Both the position numbers and the translations under genes were made by a program. The notes beneath the pieces were generated by a model. It did not search any database. It was not told the origin of the DNA and saw nothing but the letters and a program-made list of their open reading frames with translations. This document shows positions 9,119-20,600 of a stretch of DNA of 64,000 bases, in pieces; the first letter of the stretch is position 1; every line of letters begins with the position of its first letter. This stretch comes from Rhynchopus sp. YZ270_cl-10. Taxonomy: Eukaryota; Euglenozoa; Diplonemea; Diplonemida; Diplonemidae. Where the stretch lies: assembly GCA_964035575.1 (NCBI GenBank), contig OZ037905.1:459001-523000 (forward strand). Reading direction: 5' to 3'.

Positions 9119-10645
9119 AGGGATAAGGACAGTCTGGCCCACTACGTTTGACTTTTGGACAGTATGGGCCCAACATGTTTCGATAAAGACAGTTCAGCCC
9201 CAAACGTTTGCAAAAAAGACAGTTCAGACCCAAAACGTTTGTAAAAAAGACAGTTCAGACCCAAAACGTTTGCAAAAAAGACAGTTCAGACCCAAAACGT
9301 TTGCAAAAAAGACAGTTCAGACCCAAAACGTTTGTAAAAAAGACAGTTCAGACCCAAAACGTTTGCAAAAAAGACAGTTCAGACCCAGGCAGCTGCACCC
9401 ACCTGAGCCCAAAAATGCCACCCCTGAGTGGGCCTTGGGCACGGCTATCACCGTGCGCTGGTCAGAGGTCTGACCAGGTATACCTGGTCCGACCACCTGG
9501 TCATGACCAGGTATTTGGTCACATTTACCGGTACGTACCCATGCGACCCAGGTACCCAGGGACACGGTACACTGGTGTACAAGGAAAAAAGTCGTGAAAG
9601 AGCAACCACAGCTCCACATGACAAACACAAAAGTGTCCAGTCACGTGGGGCATTCATGCACTGAGGAGATAATGATCAAACAATTTACAAGAAAGATTAC
9701 TTAACCTACTGCTAGAAGTTGCCAGGTCGTAGTAACACACAAAGTGTGCCTCCGTTCGGGAAGACCGGATATTCTAGAGACCAAAAAGGCCTCTTCCGCT
9801 AGTCAAGGTAGAACCGAGTGAACGGCCCAAGACCCCCGTGGAGAAGTTAAATGTTGTAATGCTATCAAGTACAAACTGCGACCACTGTCTTACCCTCCTC
9901 AATGCATGGTGGAAGATGTCTTTGACAACAAATATCCTGTACCCAGGTACCCATATTCCCAGACCCACGCAGTACCACGTCGCAGTACTACGCAAAATTT
10001 ACCACCAGACCCTGTCTTCGTGCACCTTAAGTACAACGCCGCAGACAGGCCAACATGCGTTGGACTCAGAGGAATGCCCGCTGTGCAGTGTATCAAACAT
10101 GAGAACCAACTCCCAGAAACAAGGGGCGCCTTTTGGCGGGCGTTGTTGAGGTTTGGGGTGCAAAGTTTTCCACAATTTTGATGCTAGATAGATGTTATAC
10201 CAAAGAGAATTCAGAACAAAACAACACCCTGCCCCATACACACTAAATTGTCATACTTCAAGAGCGTGCCTGGGCCAAAATTGTTGTGATCCAAATGAGT
10301 AAGGCCACCAACAAAGTCTTTTGGACTTTTTTGTTGCGTCGACTCTGGCAATTGGGGTACGTGTACGTGTGTACCTGCGTATCTGGGTGCCTGGGCACCC
10401 AGTGCCAGATTCAGCGGGGGGTACTCCCTACCGCTGCCTGGGTCTGAACTGTCTTTTTCGCAAACGTTTTGGGTCTGAACTGTCTTTTTTACAAACGTTT
10501 TGGGTCTGAACTGTCTTTTTTACAAACGTTTTGGGTCTGAACTGTCTTTTTTGCAAACGTTTGGGGCTGAACTGTCTTTATCGAAACATGTTGGGCCCAT
10601 ACTGTCCAAAAGTCAAACGTAGTGGGCCAGACTGTCCTTATCCCT
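9119..10645. mobile_element. Non-autonomous DNA transposon 1 (long inverted repeats, 7-bp target duplication)
   Basis: The 1527-bp element starts AGGGATAAGGACAG and ends with its reverse complement. The inverted repeats run inward for about 200-270 bp and include subterminal 31-bp tandem units (gacagttcagacccaaaacg and so on): about seven on the left (9155-9385) and five inverted on the right (10438-10590). It is flanked by the exact 7-bp duplication TTATTTT (9112-9118 and 10646-10652). The interior has no transposase. It contains a 468-bp core (9567-10034) shared with the element at 13621-14771, and a segment matching 281-376. Superfamily is uncertain; a 7-bp duplication is unusual. Confidence 0.8.
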
Positions 10646-10652
10646 TTATTTT

Positions 10653-11560
10653 ATTTTCTTCCGTTGCAACCACCCCCCTTTGAATGGCTCCCCCTCTTCA
10701 CCCCAGGGTACTAACACATCCCCCCCCTCCATTTTCCCCTCAGTGCAGGAGGTTACTTCATGGAGAGCTTTGTCTTGTGCTGCACATCCAGTGGAATATA
10801 CACCCAAATTTGGAAACAAAGAAAATGTGGTAAGATGAAAACGTGTTCACCTTTGCAAAAAATACGAGGTTAGTAAAAAGTTGCAGAAACTGGACCACAC
10901 CCCTTCCTCCAATGTGGGAACAAAACGAACCAGAAAAAAAAGGGGGAAAGGGGGAGGGATAAAGTTGCTAGCTCAGACGGTCGTGTGAACGCAGGCACTT
11001 TAAAAAAAAAAAAAATGAAAGATGAATGCCTCGTGTACACTAATTGGGTTTCCGCTAGGGATTTTGGTCCCCCCCGGCCGCAGCAACCGTCCACTTTCAC
11101 CCGTTTATCTCGTTCAAACCCGCAAAAAAAGCGGGGTAAAATATCAGTTTTTGCGGGGGGGTGTGTCAAATTTTGAGTGACAAATCCTAACGGAAGCTGA
11201 CCAATCTAAATAATAACAATAATGAAGTGCAAGCAATGCAATGACTTCACTGCCATAAAAAGACACTAAGCAACCAAGCGATCGCAGAAGGCAGCCTGAC
11301 AAGCTGGCTTCCCACGCAAAGTAAAAATAAAAAAAGGCGAAAGGTTTTGGTAAGACGACGTAATCCCCAATCATAACAAACCGCAACAGACAGAGACATG
11401 CAAGCATCGCCTCGCATGATATCTGACCATGTTTCTCAAAAAATTCTCATAAAAAAACAAACAAATTCTAAATGGGCCCGACAAATGTCAAATGACCACT
11501 TTTGCAATAACCCCATTGTTAAAAAAATCTTCGCGCATGACAAAAATAGAAGCGGACTTT
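10653..11560. other. No gene recognised
   Basis: T- and C-rich spacer without a supportable exon. At about 11048 and 11197 two short inverted stretches (tccgctaggga / tcctaacgga) resemble the ends of the hAT-type MITE at 15.2 kb, but no target duplication is visible. Confidence 0.4.
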
Positions 11561-11686
11561 GGAGGCACGGCACTTTTGTGGAATTTTGTGGAATTTTGTG
11601 GAATTTCAAAAACTCGACTTCTACTTTTTCCCCTTATAAAAAATTCCACAAAATTCCACAAAATTCCACAAAAGTGCCGTGCCTCC
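11561..11686. mobile_element. 126-bp foldback element
   Basis: Nearly perfect ~47-bp inverted arms start GGAGGCACGGCACTTTTGTG. Each arm contains three 11-bp repeats of the type ttttgtggaat, and the arms surround a ~30-bp loop. The flanks share only TTT, so the target duplication is uncertain. The arm pairing makes it a hairpin MITE. Confidence 0.65.
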
Positions 11687-12064
11687 TTTCTCTTCTTTCC
11701 ATTCTTCTTGTCACAAACCTCTCAAACAGGCTGTGGTTTACATCTTTGAATTGACATTATTGGATAAAACCGTGTGTCCGCAAAGCACATTCGTTCTGGC
11801 AAGGCGAAAGCTCGCAAATATTGCAAACAGACTTCATGTCCTGCACATCTCTCTAACCCTAAGCTCTCGAAACAGAGATACAATCATAACAAACATCGGT
11901 GGGAAGGTAAAAACCCGGTATAGAGTTTTGAAAACTCCCAAAAATCTGCCCCAGTTTTTATGTTTTTACCCCGGTGTTTGTTGTGTATTATTTTATTTTT
12001 TGAAAATGTGATCTGCGACTGACGTAAAGTCTCCTAACAAAGGCTACACGCTCTGTTCGGCGGT

Positions 12065-12833
12065 TTACATGAACAGAAGGCTTGCGTGATACACCAGCGC
12101 TTTCAGAGCTTCAAAGCACATCCATGCAAGAAGAATGACAATCGCGTCTGTTAGGGGAAAGTGTTGTTTTCAGATATTGACAAAAAAGGGGGCAAAGGTG
12201 AATACGGTACAATATTTGAACATAAAAATATATCCGTTTCGCTTGATCAGATCTCGACCGTTTGTTGCATTGCACGCTTCCACTTTCCATGTCGGTGGCG
12301 GAGCACAAAAGGGTAAAATGAAAAACATATCGGGTGGGGTCTCTGATCTATCTGTGCGACGAATATATTTCCCCTAACACTCCATGATTGGCCAGGGCCT
12401 CTCCAGCGTGTCAGTTGCAAAATTCCTAACTTTTTTCAACATTGTTGCGGTCTAAACCTCTTTCACCCTGCGCAAACATCAAAAAAAAGGGGGGAAAGAA
12501 AGAAAACTTTGTAGCGACGAATGTGCGTATCTATACTCTAGTCATCGCGCTGGAACGCGCTGGGATTGAAGAAAAAAAAGCTCGGAATAATGTAACGTCC
12601 CTCTGGTTAGGTTCCTAAGAAAATCACATACTTAATCCCCACTCTTCCCACGGCTCCAGCATGTAGGTCGCAGTTGTTATCCGCCACTTCTGGTAAACGG
12701 ACCTGACCATCGTGATGGGGTTGTAGCTCCGCGCGGCCGGCGTTACCGAGACCAGAAGTGGTTTCGTCTCCCATCCCGGAACACCGTACTTTGCCCCCTC
12801 GTTTTGAGGGGTCGTGGCGTCGCTTTTGGTCAT
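12065..12833 (-). CDS. Small subunit of serine palmitoyltransferase (ssSPT), two exons
   Basis: Exon 1 is 12833-12632 and exon 2 is 12147-12065, joined by a GTATGT..AACAG intron in matching phase to give 94 residues. The diagnostic stretch TATYMLEPWEEWGLN matches the ssSPT signature (LVTALYMLEPWER followed by one hydrophobic segment). Here the hydrophobic helix follows directly across the splice junction (IVILLAWMCFEALK) and the protein ends HASLLFM. ssSPT subunits are single-pass ER proteins that bind the LCB1/LCB2 heterodimer, stimulate condensation of serine with acyl-CoA and set acyl-chain choice in sphingoid-base synthesis. The N-terminal 40 residues are longer than in animals and unrelated. 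It lies alone in a transposon-rich stretch. Confidence 0.8.
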
Positions 12834-13023
12834 GGTTTCCCCCTTTGCCTTTGTGTAGTGGTATGCTCTATGATGGGTGGTAAGGTGCTGTGTTCATATG
12901 AGCAAAACAAAGAGAATTTGTTGAAAGTGCGTACACCTCATCGGCTGACATCAGGCACCTGGTTCTCCACGAAACGAAACACAATAAAAGAGTGGTTGAA
13001 CCATGCTAAAAACGCATTCTCAG

Positions 13024-13085
13024 TCGAGCTCATGCAAAGGGTGGGAGGGTGCTCCGTAACATTAGAGAACGGAGGTGTAATAAGA
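13024..13085 (-). repeat. Dispersed repeat family 2, diverged copy
   Basis: It resembles 35574-35660 and 55738-55815: on the minus strand CCTTTGCATGAGC, then GACYGAG, then GCGTTTT and a pyrimidine stretch. It lies in intergenic DNA upstream of the ssSPT gene. Confidence 0.45.
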
Positions 13086-13469
13086 AGAGAAATGGCAGCA
13101 TATTGATGCAGGCTTCCAACATTCGCCATCTGGATGCAAAATCGCAAAGTATACATTATAAGGAAGCAAAGCTTGCACCATGACGTCGTTTCTATTCTAT
13201 TTTTTCTAAAACAAAAACTGAAAAGGGGTGGCTATCGATATTTTGTTGCTTTTTTTTGTTCTACTTGTTTACTGCATTATGGTTATTTCTTTTAGGGGCA
13301 TGAGGCATCTGGGATGAGAGTCGGTAAACATGGCAATCAATGAGTACAATACGGGGAAGGGCAGGAGGGTAGGGGTGTGGGTATGGGGCTGGCACCGAGG
13401 GCACAGAGACATCGCGACGAAGTAACCCAGTTGGCGTTTTTTACATTAAAAAAGAAGAAGAAAAAAAGG

Positions 13470-13505
13470 TTGTAAGCTGAATGTGCCTCTCGTGTGCACA
13501 CGTCT
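13470..13505 (-). repeat. Hairpin module variant
   Basis: On the minus strand GTGTGC and GCACAT arms enclose ACACGAGAG, followed by CAGCTTACAACC and a pyrimidine run. The loop motif CGAGAG is that of the main hairpin module, but the arms differ. Similar variants sit near 16463 and 53875. Confidence 0.4.
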
Positions 13506-13620
13506 AAAAAGAAGAGGGAGTTTGTCAAAAGATCATCGGAGCCGTGATATATGGGAAAAAGACAAACAAAGCTAGCGGTCATTTCTATTTCATATTGCCG
13601 AGAAATTGGTATTTATTTTA

Positions 13621-14771
13621 AGGGTAAATTGCGATAACACGTATACTTTTTTTTTCGATTTGCGATAACACGTACACAAAAAGTATACGTGTTATCGCGA
13701 AAAAGTGTACGTGTTTTCGTGAACAAAAACGTACGTGTTTTCCCAGGTACCCAGGTACCCAGGTACCTGGTTTGTCAAGGAAACCAAACTTTTTGTCACG
13801 GAAAAAGTCGTGACAGGGCACTGGGTACTGGGTACACTGTGTACAAGGATAAAAGTCGTGAAAGAGCAACCACAGCTCCACATGACAAACACAAAAGTGT
13901 CCAGTCACGTGGGGCATTCATGCACTGAGGAGATAATGATCCAACAATTTACAAGAAAGATTACTTAACCTACTGCTGGAAGTTGCCAGGTCGTAGTAAC
14001 ACACAAAGTGTGCCTCCGTTCGGGAATACCGGATATTCTAGAGACCAAAAAGGCCTCTTCCGCTAGTCAAGGTATAACCGAATGAACGGCCCAAGACCCC
14101 CGTGGAGAAGTTAAATGTTGTAATGCTATCAAGTACAAACTGCGACCACTGTCTTACCCTCCTCAATGCATGGTGGAAGATGTCTTTGACAACAAACATC
14201 CTGTACCCAGGTACCCATATTCCCAGACCCACGCAGTACCACGTCGCAGTACTACGCAAAATTTACCACCAGACCCTGTGTTCGTGCACCTTAAGTACGT
14301 AAGTCTGGTTCCCAGACCCACGCAGTGGCACATGACCGCAAGTGTGAGTGACCCACACAGAGGGATACGCAAAATTTACCACCAGACCCTGTCTTCTGAA
14401 TGTCACACGTACATTTTTTTGAACACTTTTCGCGATAACACGTACATATTTCGCTAAAAAACGGGGTGCTCGCAACCGCGTTCTAGACCCCCACAGATGC
14501 TCAAAAGTGCCAAATTTTGCTTTGAATGGCCTCAAATCGTCGAAATTAGCCATTTTTGGGGCCCAAAAAAAAAAAATTCGAGGGTCTAGGTATGGAGAGC
14601 GAGCACCTTAGAAGAAGGAAACACGTACATTTTTGTTCGCGATAACACGTATACTTTTTTGACCACTTTTCGCGATAACACGTACACTTTTTCGCGATAA
14701 CACGTATACTTTTTGTGTACGTGTTATCGCAAATGGAAACAAAAAGTATACGTGTTATCGCAATTTGCCCT
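13621..14771. mobile_element. Non-autonomous DNA transposon 2, sharing the core of element 1
   Basis: The 1151-bp element starts AGGGTAAATTGCGATAACAC and ends with the inverted counterpart. It is flanked by the exact 7-bp duplication TATTTTA (13614-13620 and 14772-14778). Its subterminal repeats are units of gcgataacacgtatac in both orientations, unrelated to those of element 1. Yet the interior 13831-14298 is about 98 percent identical to 9567-10034 (I count roughly ten differences over 468 bp). The right part carries the 14463-14620 block shared with 2036-2172. No transposase is present. Confidence 0.8.
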
Positions 14772-14778
14772 TATTTTA

Positions 14779-15223
14779 ATAAAAAAATGACTGCTTTGTC
14801 ACGAGACCCAACTATGGTACAATTGCTTTTATTCGCGCCTACTTCGCCCCCCCTCGGCATTACTTGAAAAAATTGCATTTTTTTTCCCCCTCAAAAAGTA
14901 TTTCAACATGTCACAACTTGGCATCCTAATTGCAGGATTTGAGGCTTTTTTTCGATAATGCGGTGCCTATTTTTATGCCAAATATACTTGGACGACTAAT
15001 TCATTTTACATCTGTTTTTGAGTTGAGGGGGGGGGGGGGGGGGGGGAACAACAACAACTCGGTCACCAATTCGCAGGGGTCATTCCACCTTTCAATTTTT
15101 CTTTCTTTATTCTACTTTTTTCCTCTCTCGATAAATCTGTTGGAAGAAATAAGCGCAGCTATCCACGCAGTCTGCACTGTCCATGTTTTCGCTTTCACAT
15201 AAGCCTCTTTTTTTTTTTTGTAC
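14779..15223. other. No gene recognised; contains a run of 20 G
   Basis: AT-rich spacer. At 15027-15046 there is an uninterrupted run of 20 G, exceptional in a window whose homopolymers are otherwise A/T. No exon is supported. Confidence 0.5.
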
Positions 15224-15231
15224 TATTTAAC

Positions 15232-15529
15232 CAGGCTCTCCGCTAGGATTTCCGATTTTGAAAATATTCTGTTGATGGTCCACGTTGGTGGGGTACATGC
15301 TTGCGCCGCAGGCGCACGGTACGCAACTTTTTTTTTTACCAACGCCCGATTTTGACTTTTTTGGGACGTTTGAGCACTCACCTCTCCATATCTTCTTCTC
15401 CTGAGCTTTTTTGACAGGTAGAACGGGTCTGAACCACTTAGCAGAACTTTTTTTTTTTTTCTTTTTTTCCCCATTTTCAAAAAGTTCTGTTGACAATCAA
15501 CAGAACTTTAGTACCTAGCGGAGTGCCTG
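15232..15529. mobile_element. hAT-type MITE (298 bp)
   Basis: The terminal inverted repeats are CAGGCTCTCCGCTAGG on the left and CTAGCGGAGTGCCTG on the right. They are bounded by the perfect 8-bp duplication TATTTAAC (15224-15231 and 15530-15537). An 8-bp duplication and CAGG-type ends fit the hAT superfamily. The inside holds an 8-bp-stem hairpin and a GC-rich block (gcttgcgccgcaggcgc) that recurs at 15888. There is no coding capacity. Confidence 0.8.
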
Positions 15530-15537
15530 TATTTAAC

Positions 15538-17095
15538 AGAGTTTATTTTTCGATCCGGTTTTTCAGGCCTCAAGGGGGGTCGAAATTTTTTTTTCAGTCG
15601 AGCCCGGGCGCGCTGCGCGCGCCCGGGTCCCCACCTTATCTCAAGTTGGGGGCCTCCGGCGGAATGTGAGAATTCCGTGGTCGTCCAACTGCGGAGTTCG
15701 GCACTTCACTGATATTTACACCAGGCAGACGGGGCACACGAATTATCAGTAACCTCAGTACATTTACAAAAGGCGGTCATGGCACCCATAGGTACCTGGC
15801 GAAGCCACGGTACGCAACATTTCAAAAATTTGCGCTTAAAATTACACATTTTTACTGCCAAACTAGGTCATGGGAAGGGTGGGGTGCAAGCTTGCGCCGC
15901 AGGCGCACGGTACGCTACTTTTATCATTTCGCCATGCTGCATGCTTCCTTTTCCTTCGGCGCTTGACAAATTGAGTCGCGTTCTGGCTGTCACGGGGTCA
16001 CTTTGTTCACGAGGCACGAGGCTGAATATGGCCCCATGGTGAGTGTGGGTGCATGCCGGGCCTGACCCCCCCTGGAAATTTTTCGGCCCCCCGAATTTTT
16101 TTTTCTCCACCCCCCTTGGACACGTCTGAAAAAACCCCCAAGGGGGGTCGAACCCCCCCCCACCCCCCCACAAAAAAATCTCTGACTATTTAGTTGCGAG
16201 AAATCGAAAGAATTGAGGAAAATTTTAAAACACTTAAAACTCGCCAACCTTGCCTTTCCCTACCCATTTCAGCCGTTAATACAAACTGAACTACAGGACA
16301 ACACAGTAGAGTGGGGTTAAACAAAAACACTGTGCACAAAAATGCAGATTCAATGGAAATACTGGCACCCACTGTATTTTTTTTTTTTTAAACGGGGTGA
16401 CATTCACTGACAGTGAATTACGGCAATATGGTACCCAAGCAAGCATAAGAAACATAACAACAACTGAAAGATGAATTGAATGTGCCTCACGCACATCAGG
16501 TTTAAAAAAAGCAGGGAGGGGTTAGGTGTTGCCTCGACAGAACGACTGTGGGCAGGGGAGGAAGGAAATGGGAGCAAGACAGCCTGCCTGCCTGCCTTCT
16601 CGCGTCTCATAGACTGACTCATTTCTTTTTACAACAAAAATTTTAGAACGACGTTGGGTGTCCCAACAAAAAAAAAGCAGGTTTGAAGGGACACAATTCC
16701 GTTATTTTGTGCCAAAATATAAAAGAAAAAAGAAGAAAATAAGAAGGTTTTTGATAAAGCGTAAAACCTCTGCTCTCTGGGACGCAGGCCGTCACACACC
16801 CCTTAGCGAGGGGGGCTTAAGCATAATAGTATGCACAAAAGAGGGGGGGGAAAGGCGAAATTTGAAATACAAAAGCCTGTGTTGCTCTGCACTGCGCTGT
16901 GCTGTTGCGCTTGGGTGTCTTCATATCCCTTTTCATTTTCGCCACTTTCCGCAAAAGAGGTGAGCCACCATTTATCGTTAATGCGAAATGGGTTCGCCTC
17001 CGCCACACACCGGAGACACTGCTTGGCAATTGGATGTCCATTTGATTTTCCATTTCTGTGGAAATGAAATGCACTACATCTAACCTATTCTGTAC
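15538..17095. other. No gene recognised; GC palindromes and repeated block
   Basis: It includes the palindrome gggcgcgctgcgcgcgccc (about 15606), a second copy of the block gcgccgcaggcgcacggtac (15892-15911; first copy 15301-15320 in the MITE), and C-rich homopolymer tracts at 16060-16170. A hairpin-module variant sits near 16463-16500. I see no supportable exon. Confidence 0.4.
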
Positions 17096-17180
17096 CCTTC
17101 AGCCTTCAGCCTTCAGCCTTCAGCCTTCAGCCTTCAGCCTTCAGCCTTCAGCCTTCAGCCTTCAGCCTTCAGCCTTCAGC
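17096..17180. repeat. (CCTTCAG)n tandem repeat
   Basis: About twelve perfect copies of a 7-bp unit occur head to tail. It lies 440 nt downstream of the main PLC coding exons. Confidence 0.9.
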
Positions 17181-17617
17181 GAAGAAAAAAAGCTTCTTCA
17201 AGCTCACGACAGAGCTGTCCGCTGTCCGCTGGGTGCTGGGTGCGCACCCTATGCGATGTATGGATGGTCGTGACACCTTTGCTCGCCTCAGGAATGCGGG
17301 AAAGGGAAGTCCGACCCAAGAGGCGACTGTGGGGGAGGGAAGAGCGGCGCAAACTGCTTCTCCGCTGCAGACGTAGTCTTGGTCCGCCGTCGTGCGCCAA
17401 ACCTTCTGTTCCGCGCACTGCACAGCTGTGAGGTTAGCTGCATTTCCTCATGGTAAGGCTGTGAAAGCGGGGGGGATTTTTACTTACTCTCACTCTCATC
17501 ACTTTAGCTGCCGCAGCAGTGTGGCCGCTCTTTTTTGTATCGGGTATTTTGTAGTATTGATACAACGAATCGTCGAAAAGGTGCGAAAAAAAAAGTTGCA
17601 AAAAGCGCTGTACACAC

Positions 17618-20600
17618 CTCACTGCGGGTTTTGAACTTCCCCAATAAAAAACTGCCTTCGATGGTTCGGCTCAAACTGTCGCACAACGGCACGCAACGAA
17701 TCCCCGTTCGCAGACATGTCACAGGAATTGAGGCTTCGGCTGTTATTTGATGTGGTGCGAACAGATGAGTGGTGTGACAGAGGGCTGTCCTAGTTTCCAT
17801 ACCAATGAAGGCGCCGGTGCATCTGTTCATGACGCGTAGCGTCAAGATGGCAAGCTCCTTGACACGGATGTAGAACTGGAAGCATTCGCTGAAGACAGGG
17901 TTGAAGCCGTTGTTCTCGACAGCGGATGTGCGTTGCGGGGACTTAGACGTGTCGTCGCAGAGGGCACCGCTGATCTGTGGACAGATGTGTGGTGGGAAGG
18001 ATGCAGAAGACAGGAGGTGGGTCTGGTAATGTTCTGAAGACGAAGAGGAGGATGGGGGTTGGTGAACCCCGTACGCACGCTCACATAGTTGTGAACGGCA
18101 TCGTAAGCCGGAGTTCCCACTGGAATTAAGAAGCTTTTTTTCTTCCCGCCGACCTTGTACTCGAATATGGCACCAGAATCGTCACTCGTCATGTCAGTGG
18201 TATGCAGTGTTGCACACACGGATTCATTAATTCCTCCGTAGTAGAGGACAGGTAATATTCATCATGTTACGATTGTAGAGCATCGGCTGTGTAACGTATC
18301 TACACGTACACACAATTTCACCGGAAAAATGGTACATGGCACGTAAGAAAGGAAGTTTAAAAGTGCAGGTTGTGCTGGGGGGAGAGATCAAAGTACATAC
18401 AAACCCCTCGACAAACGGGTCCATGTTCTTCCGCGAGTGCGGCAGGTTCCCCCCCGACAGAACTAGCACTTCCAGCACAAAGACGTCTTTCGTTTCGTGG
18501 CTCTGCTTTGTCGCAGACCTGAGCCAGTCAGGCTTGAGGAGCCATCCTGCGCAGCCGTTGTCCTCGAACTTCATCTGGTTCAGCCGCACGGGGTAGTCGG
18601 GGGTCTGCAGGTTCAGGGCCGCAAACTGCACACCACTGCTCCACTGATGCTGCGGGTCGAAGTTGCTGCTGTCCACACGCGTGCCCTTGGGGTACACCCG
18701 TGTCAGGAGTTTGCGTGAGATGATGGCAAGCTCCGCACCCATAAGACGTTCGGCCTTCCACTCTGGGAGCGACATGATGTTCTGCGGCTTCACTGTCTGC
18801 AGGGTCGCATGCACGTCGCTCCCGTTCCCAAGCTTGATGCTCTTCAGGTACAACACAGCAGCCAGCTCGGGCGCTACCCTGCGTCCGTGCTGTGTCGACT
18901 TCGACGGTGTGGACGCCTGGTGTGTCGACTGCGACTCACTGAAGCCATGGAACTCTCCCTGCGGGGAGTTTTGTTGCGACATTGTGCTCTGTGACTGGCC
19001 CGTCGCGGCGGACATCGTGCGAGACATTTCCGTTTCGGAGTCAAGGAAGCCAAGGGGATGCGTGCAGTCGCGCCCCTTGAGAAGGATCTTGCCCTTCAGG
19101 TAGTCTGGGGTGTAGTGGCTGGGTGTGTAGGCAAGAGGGTCGGTGAGGGGTGCGGTCAGCTTGGTGCCGAATACAGTGCGCATCATGTTCGCCATCATGA
19201 CCTGCTGGGGCAGCGATGCGTGCACCTCAAGGGAGAGCACGAGGGGGAACTTCGACTTCACAAAGGCGTTCTCGTTGATCGTCTCGATGACGTCTTTGAA
19301 ATAGATGCTCGACGTCTTTGTGCGTCCGTGGGTCACAATGGGGAAGCCCTCCTTGCCGTCCCACACGTCGATCTCCAGACACCGGCACCCCCGCAGCAAC
19401 GCGTATTTGTACATCAGCACAGACGACTCCGAAGTGATCTGGTCCCCCGAAAGGTACGTGTTGTGCGAGGAGAACACATAGTACGAGGTCAGCGGGTGCG
19501 ACATGTCCTGGTACACCTGGCTCCGGTGTGAGTTCCACCACGTGTTGTCCGCAGAGGTGATGTAGCGCGAGAAGCCCTGGTACTCCAGGCACGCCCACTC
19601 TGCCACAATGTCGCGTGTCCTTGCAATGCGCATCTCTGCCTCGCCCTGCACGTTCTGAAGGAACTCATGAAACTCGTCCAGGTCCAGCGCCTCGGCAGAG
19701 CTCCCCTTGCCCCCAATATCGCAGAAGATAGGCTCCAGCTCCGCATGCTCGCAGAGTTTGTCGTAGAAGCCGGAGAAGTCGGAAAACTCAAGCACGCCGT
19801 TCATGTTCTCGTCGTGCTGCTTGAAGCGCGACTCGAAGACGTGTTTTGCGATGTTCATGTTGAGCATCCGCAGCAGCGACTTTGTCTGTGCCTGCGTGAG
19901 GTAGCCTGTCTGGCTCACATCGCCCTGCCAGAAGAGTTCGATGGTGCGTGCACGGTGCTGTGTGCTGGGCTTCAGCTTCGGCTCTGCATTGCGGTAGCGC
20001 ATCTTGAGCTGGCGCAGCGTCTCCTCTACGTGCGAGGCCCATCTGCTGGGCACGGCACGGATCACAATCTCGATTCGGTGCGCAAACGGCATCGGCAGCA
20101 GGTTGCAGATGGCAGCCTGGAGCTGCAGGGCGAGCTCCTCCAGCTCCTCCTGCTTCATGTACGGCGTCAGCTCCGAGTGCAGGATGTTGCGGGTACGCTG
20201 GATAAGTGCACGGTTCTCGTCGTCCATAGGGAGACCGCCCTCCTGCTGGGTTGCGGCTGCAGGCGTCTTCGTGACCTCTGCGTAGTTGTCGCCTGTTGTC
20301 TTGCGGTCGTGGCAGCATCTGCAGTTGAAGCAGCCAAACTTGCGGTTCAGGCGGTCTGCCACTCTGGACGCGGAGATGGAGTCCCAGAAGAGGTAGGACG
20401 CATGCTGCTGGGGGTGCGCGTCTTTCTCCTTTTGTGAGTCGCGCATCTTCTCTGCTGAGGGCGAGGTGGGTTTGTCGGAATGCACGGTGTTCGACTGCGT
20501 TTCGCCCAGCCCGTCCATCGACATTGGGCGCGGTGTGAACGTTGTTGAGTCCTTTGCCGACGCGCCTGCGGCAATGGTCGAGAACAACCCTGTGCTGCCG

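Noticed and set aside
9190-9385. Regular 31-bp repeats that look like a CRISPR array
   Set aside because: The units abut directly without unique spacers, recur inverted at the other end of the element and belong to the transposon's terminal region.
11048-11210. Possible second hAT MITE with tccgctaggga / tcctaacgga ends
   Set aside because: The inverted match is short and no 8-bp duplication is visible.
17096-17180. Heptanucleotide repeat suggestive of a telomere
   Set aside because: The unit CCTTCAG is not a known telomere type and the array is only ~85 bp inside a chromosome-like region.
17842-18219. Open frame within the PLC gene (VCATLHTTDMTSDD and following) as an extra C2 exon
   Set aside because: Skipping it joins exons 1 and 2 in phase and gives a normal C2 domain (DPFVEGF to ISGALCDD). 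No acceptor AG keeps its frame with exon 1. It could be a rare alternative exon.
19667-20437. Long plus-strand frame opposite the PLC gene, and similar ones at 4104-4838 and 45631-46314
   Set aside because: These are antisense shadows of GC-rich coding sequence with no protein features of their own.
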